A DNA stretch of 8,553 bases from Syntrophobacter sp. DG_60 (GTDB lineage: Bacteria; Desulfobacterota; Desulfofervidia; Desulfofervidales; DG-60): NCBI GenBank assembly GCA_001304365.1, contig LJNA01000061.1:1-8553 (forward strand). The letters are read 5' to 3'. This document shows positions 6,587 to 8,553 of the stretch, one piece after another. A model generated the notes under the pieces. That model was given only the letters and a program-made list of their open reading frames with translations, searched no databases and was not told where the DNA came from. Both the position numbers and the translations under genes were made by a program. The stretch's first letter is position 1. Each line of letters opens with the position of its first letter.

Positions 6587-6895
6587 CTAAAATAAGCCTG
6601 GAATTTTTATTCCACCTGTAATTTTGCTTATTTCTGTAGATATCATCTCTTGGGTCTTCCTCAATGCATCATTTACTGCAGCAATAATCAAATCCTGGAG
6701 CATTTCCACTTCATCTGGATTTATCACCTCTTTGTCAATGGTAATTGAGACAATCTGCCTTCTCCCATTTGCTACTACCTTTACCATCCCCCCACCCACT
6801 GAGGATTCTACTGTTTTATCAGCTAGTTCTTCCTCTAACTCGGTAACCCTACTCTGAATTTTTTGCATTTGCCTTATGAGCTGGTTAATATTCAT
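6587..6895 (-). CDS. ybaB: YbaB/EbfC family nucleoid-associated DNA-binding protein
   Basis: This 102-residue protein has the full length and layout of the YbaB/EbfC family: an N-terminal amphipathic helix that opens with MNINQLIRQMQKIQ, a glycine-rich turn (VGGGMVKVVANGRRQ, about residues 33-47) before the central strands with SITIDKEV, and a C-terminal helix ending in the family-typical TGGIKIPGLF. Family members are small dimeric DNA-binding proteins linked to the nucleoid, and the gene usually follows dnaX. The ATG start has a G-rich tract (six Gs) very close upstream and a strong hairpin before that. The usual next gene, recR, is missing here: the stop codon is only 3 nt from the following ferredoxin-like gene, so ybaB seems to be transcribed with the oxidoreductase cluster. 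Confidence 0.95.
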   Translation of the reverse strand: MNINQLIRQMQKIQSRVTELEEELADKTVESSVGGGMVKVVANGRRQIVSITIDKEVINPDEVEMLQDLIIAAVNDALRKTQEMISTEISKITGGIKIPGLF

Positions 6896-6907
6896 TGTCC
6901 CCCCGGT

Positions 6908-6940
6908 AATTGCCCAAAATCTTGTAGATTTTGAGCAATT
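6908..6940 (-). repeat. Palindrome upstream of ybaB, near-copy of the dnaX-end palindrome
   Basis: Arms of 14 nt (6908-6921 and 6927-6940) enclose the loop TTGTA. There is one non-Watson-Crick position: it is C-A in a plus-strand transcript but a G-U wobble in a minus-strand transcript, so the RNA made from the flanking genes folds fully. The core GCTCAAAAT...ATTTTGAGC matches the palindrome at 7130-7157. The stem ends 12 nt before the ybaB start codon, next to its G-rich ribosome-binding region. Confidence 0.65.
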
Positions 6941-6956
6941 GATTGCAAAATGTTCA

Positions 6957-6985
6957 CCCCGTTAGATAATTTATATCTAACGGGG
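6957..6985 (-). other. Perfect 12-bp hairpin, terminator-like but without a T-run
   Basis: CCCCGTTAGATA (6957-6968) and TATCTAACGGGG (6974-6985) are exact reverse complements around a 5-nt loop, so either strand gives a stable stem with a GC-rich base. On the minus strand it is followed by TGAACATTTTGC, which is only weakly T-rich. It may attenuate or end dnaX transcripts, protect a 3' end, or form part of the ybaB 5' leader. Which of these applies cannot be told from the sequence. Confidence 0.55.
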
Positions 6986-7129
6986 CAAGAATTGAAAAAT
7001 GCAAAATAAAAAACGAATTTAACAAATAATAGCAAATTACACAAATTAACTCGCTATTGTTCATGGTATTCTGTATCATAAAATAATTTTTGACTTTTGC
7101 ACTTTATAATTTTCATTTTTTTCAATGCT

Positions 7130-7157
7130 TGCTCAAAATTCTGTGGAATTTTGAGCA
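7130..7157 (-). repeat. Perfect 11-bp inverted repeat covering the dnaX stop codon
   Basis: Arms TGCTCAAAATT (7130-7140) and AATTTTGAGCA (7147-7157) are perfectly complementary around a 6-nt loop. Read on the minus strand the palindrome encodes the last seven DnaX residues and the TGA stop. It is not followed by a T-run on the minus strand (the next bases are AGCATTG and then A-rich), so it is not a classic intrinsic terminator. A closely similar palindrome lies at 6908-6940, so this looks like one copy of a short repeated palindromic element. Confidence 0.75.
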
Positions 7158-8553
7158 GATACAACCTTTCCATCAAATATTTCTAGTATTTCTTGCAAAA
7201 GACTGGCCCCTTGATCCTTCTTTAGGTCATCTCCTATAATCTTAAAATTTTTACCAAAACATTTTTGGCAACACTGATTTAAGATGTATGAATATTCATT
7301 TTGCATTAAGAGTTCTGCATGAAATCGGGAAACCTTAATGAGGAAAGTCTCATTTTCCAGTACTATTTTGGCATTTTCCAAAATAGCAGCTACAAGAGGA
7401 CTTTCTCTTTTTAAAGCTGGTAATAGTTTTTCTTTTATGGCCTCTTGAGGTAATTCTGTTGTTTCGCTGATTTCCCTTTTCTCAGATAAGGCCTCAGACT
7501 TATAGGCTGAGAGCCTTTCCATAATGATTTCGATAGGAATAGTCTTTTTAAATTCAGTCATCTTAATGAGCAATGCTTCTAGCATAAAACGTGGCTGTGT
7601 AGTGGTTTTAATAACATCTTGCTCTGAGAGTAGTAAGCTAAAGAGCTGTTCTAGGTGGGAAGTACTTTGATTTTTTGCTGTATTTTTTAAAGTTTCCCAT
7701 TCATAATCGGGTAGATCCACTAAGGAGGGTTTTTCTGTTAACTTTGCTATCAACAAGTGCCGAAAGTAGGTTACAAGATGTAGATAAAATTGTTTTAGAT
7801 CCTCACCTTCTTTATAGATTCTATTAATGATCTCTAAAACTTCTTCTAAATGGCTGTTTAAAATGCTATTCATAGCACCCAGTACCCAGCGAGTATCAAA
7901 TAGCCCCAATATTTCTTGCACGTCCTTTGTGCCTATAGGAGGAGTAGCAAAGGAGACTAATTGATCTAATAAACTTAAGGCATCTCGCAGGCTGCCTTCT
8001 GAAGTATGGGCAATAAGCCTAATAGCATCTTCTGTAATCTCTATTTTTTCAGCAGAGGCAATTTCACATGTCCTGTCATATAAGGTGTTGCTAGGAATCC
8101 GATGAAAGGGGAAACGCTGGCACCTTGAGACAATAGTAGGGGGAATCTTATGGGGCTCAGTGGTGGCAAAGACAAATATTACATGGGGAGGGGGTTCTTC
8201 TAATGTCTTTAATAAGGCATTAAATGCCTCTTTAGTGAGCATGTGGACTTCGTCAATAATATAAATCTTATACCTCCCTCTGGAAGGAAGATACTTCACA
8301 TTTTCCCTGATTTCTCTAACTTCATCTATTCTTCGATTTGATGCACCATCTATTTCTTGTACATCCATAGAGTTTCCTAAGCTGATTTCCTGGCAAGAGA
8401 TACATTGGTTGCAAGGTTCGGGAGATGCCCCTTTTTCACAATTGAGTGCCTTTGCAAGGATACGAGCCATTGTGGTTTTGCCTACACCTTTTGGCCCACA
8501 AAATAAGAGGGCATGAGGTAGACGGTTATATTTCAGTGCATTTTGTAAGCTTT
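7133..8553 (-). CDS. dnaX: DNA polymerase III subunit gamma/tau (5' end outside window)
   Basis: AAA+ clamp-loader subunit of the replicative DNA polymerase; it loads the sliding clamp using ATP. The reading frame stays open to the window edge, so the start is missing, probably only about 25 residues upstream. Counting 472 visible residues from the edge: Walker A GPKGVGKT at 19-26; the DnaX zinc-binding set of four cysteines at 38, 47, 50 and 53; Walker B with DEVH at about 100-103; sensor 1 region ATTEPHKIP; arginine-finger motif SRC at 142-144; and sensor 2 GSLRDALSLLDQ. A helical domain III follows, then a short C-terminal part, giving about 500 residues in all, closer to a gamma/short-tau form than to E. 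coli tau. I saw no obvious slippery heptamer for programmed frameshifting. The last codons (AQNSTEF and TGA) lie inside a perfect palindrome. It is the first gene of the block and is followed by ybaB, as in many bacteria. Confidence 0.97.
   Translation of the reverse strand, partial: SLQNALKYNRLPHALLFCGPKGVGKTTMARILAKALNCEKGASPEPCNQCISCQEISLGNSMDVQEIDGASNRRIDEVREIRENVKYLPSRGRYKIYIIDEVHMLTKEAFNALLKTLEEPPPHVIFVFATTEPHKIPPTIVSRCQRFPFHRIPSNTLYDRTCEIASAEKIEITEDAIRLIAHTSEGSLRDALSLLDQLVSFATPPIGTKDVQEILGLFDTRWVLGAMNSILNSHLEEVLEIINRIYKEGEDLKQFYLHLVTYFRHLLIAKLTEKPSLVDLPDYEWETLKNTAKNQSTSHLEQLFSLLLSEQDVIKTTTQPRFMLEALLIKMTEFKKTIPIEIIMERLSAYKSEALSEKREISETTELPQEAIKEKLLPALKRESPLVAAILENAKIVLENETFLIKVSRFHAELLMQNEYSYILNQCCQKCFGKNFKIIGDDLKKDQGASLLQEILEIFDGKVVSAQNSTEF

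Larger units (their letters stand above)
6896..7132. other. dnaX-ybaB intergenic region, AT-rich and rich in hairpins
   Basis: This 237-nt spacer is the only sizeable gap between confident genes. It holds three inverted repeats: an imperfect one at 7021-7061 (AACAA and TAGC pairing with GCTATTGTT, with a 4-nt bulge), a perfect 12-bp hairpin at 6957-6985, and a 14-bp palindrome at 6908-6940 just before ybaB. The rest is A/T-rich with A- and T-runs. I find no open reading frame worth calling, no tRNA-like fold and no convincing minus-strand -35/-10 pair, although a promoter for the downstream operon could lie here. Confidence 0.6.

Noticed and set aside
7021..7061. Imperfect inverted repeat as a transposon end or attachment site
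   Set aside because: Only 9 pairs with a 4-nt bulge in very AT-rich DNA, no target duplication and no recombinase gene nearby.
7090..7110. Plus-strand TTGACT and TATAAT in the dnaX-ybaB spacer
   Set aside because: The spacer is only 9 nt, too short for a sigma-70 type promoter, and no plus-strand gene follows.
7130..7157. Intrinsic terminator of dnaX
   Set aside because: The stem is AT-rich and not followed by a T-run on the minus strand; the palindrome is better described as a repeat.
7133..8553. Programmed -1 frameshift site in dnaX making gamma and tau forms
   Set aside because: No A-AAA-AAG-like heptamer followed by a stem-loop was seen at the expected place after the ATPase and domain III region.
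1..8553. CRISPR array, tRNA, rRNA or insertion sequence
   Set aside because: No regularly spaced repeats, no clover-leaf or rRNA-like sequence, and no transposase reading frame was found on either strand.

Overview
The window is a tightly packed, low-GC segment in which every supported gene lies on the minus strand, so transcription runs from high to low coordinates. A bacterial dnaX-ybaB pair leads into a cluster for a four-subunit 2-oxoacid:ferredoxin oxidoreductase (POR type) and an aldehyde ferredoxin oxidoreductase (AOR) family tungsten enzyme. This points to a strictly anaerobic bacterium running low-potential, ferredoxin-based carbon metabolism. An anaerobic, perhaps thermophilic, member of the Desulfobacterota or a neighbouring phylum fits, but this is inferred from gene content and cannot be proved from the sequence alone.

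Layout in transcription order: dnaX (8553 to 7133, start outside the window); a 237-nt AT-rich spacer with several hairpins (7132 to 6896); ybaB (6895 to 6587); a three-cluster ferredoxin-like subunit, fdA (6583 to 6191); POR alpha (6179 to 5001); AOR large subunit (5001 to 3322); a second three-cluster ferredoxin-like subunit, fdB, paralogous to fdA (3332 to 2922); POR gamma (2925 to 2377); POR delta, a 2[4Fe-4S] ferredoxin (2373 to 2080); POR beta with the TPP site (2064 to 1093); a polyprenyl diphosphate synthase (from 1096); and a short non-coding or doubtful region (1 to 194). From ybaB to the polyprenyl synthase all junctions are 15 nt or less or overlap, so this is probably one operon.

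The likely joint role is this. POR interconverts a 2-oxoacid and acyl-CoA plus CO2. The AOR-family protein interconverts an aldehyde and a carboxylic acid. Both exchange electrons at ferredoxin potential. The AOR gene sits inside the POR gene set, between alpha and gamma, and is accompanied by two homologous 12-cysteine iron-sulfur proteins. This suggests a shared electron relay or a physical POR-AOR assembly. The substrates cannot be read from the sequence.

Two further points stand out. The polyprenyl synthase keeps all its catalytic motifs, but its C-terminus is broken: the expected C-terminal helices lie in a different frame (326 to 195), and about 20 to 25 residues between the two parts seem to be missing, as after an out-of-frame deletion. 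Also, a palindrome at the very 3' end of dnaX, which supplies its last residues and stop codon, has a close copy just upstream of ybaB. This looks like a small repeated palindromic element.
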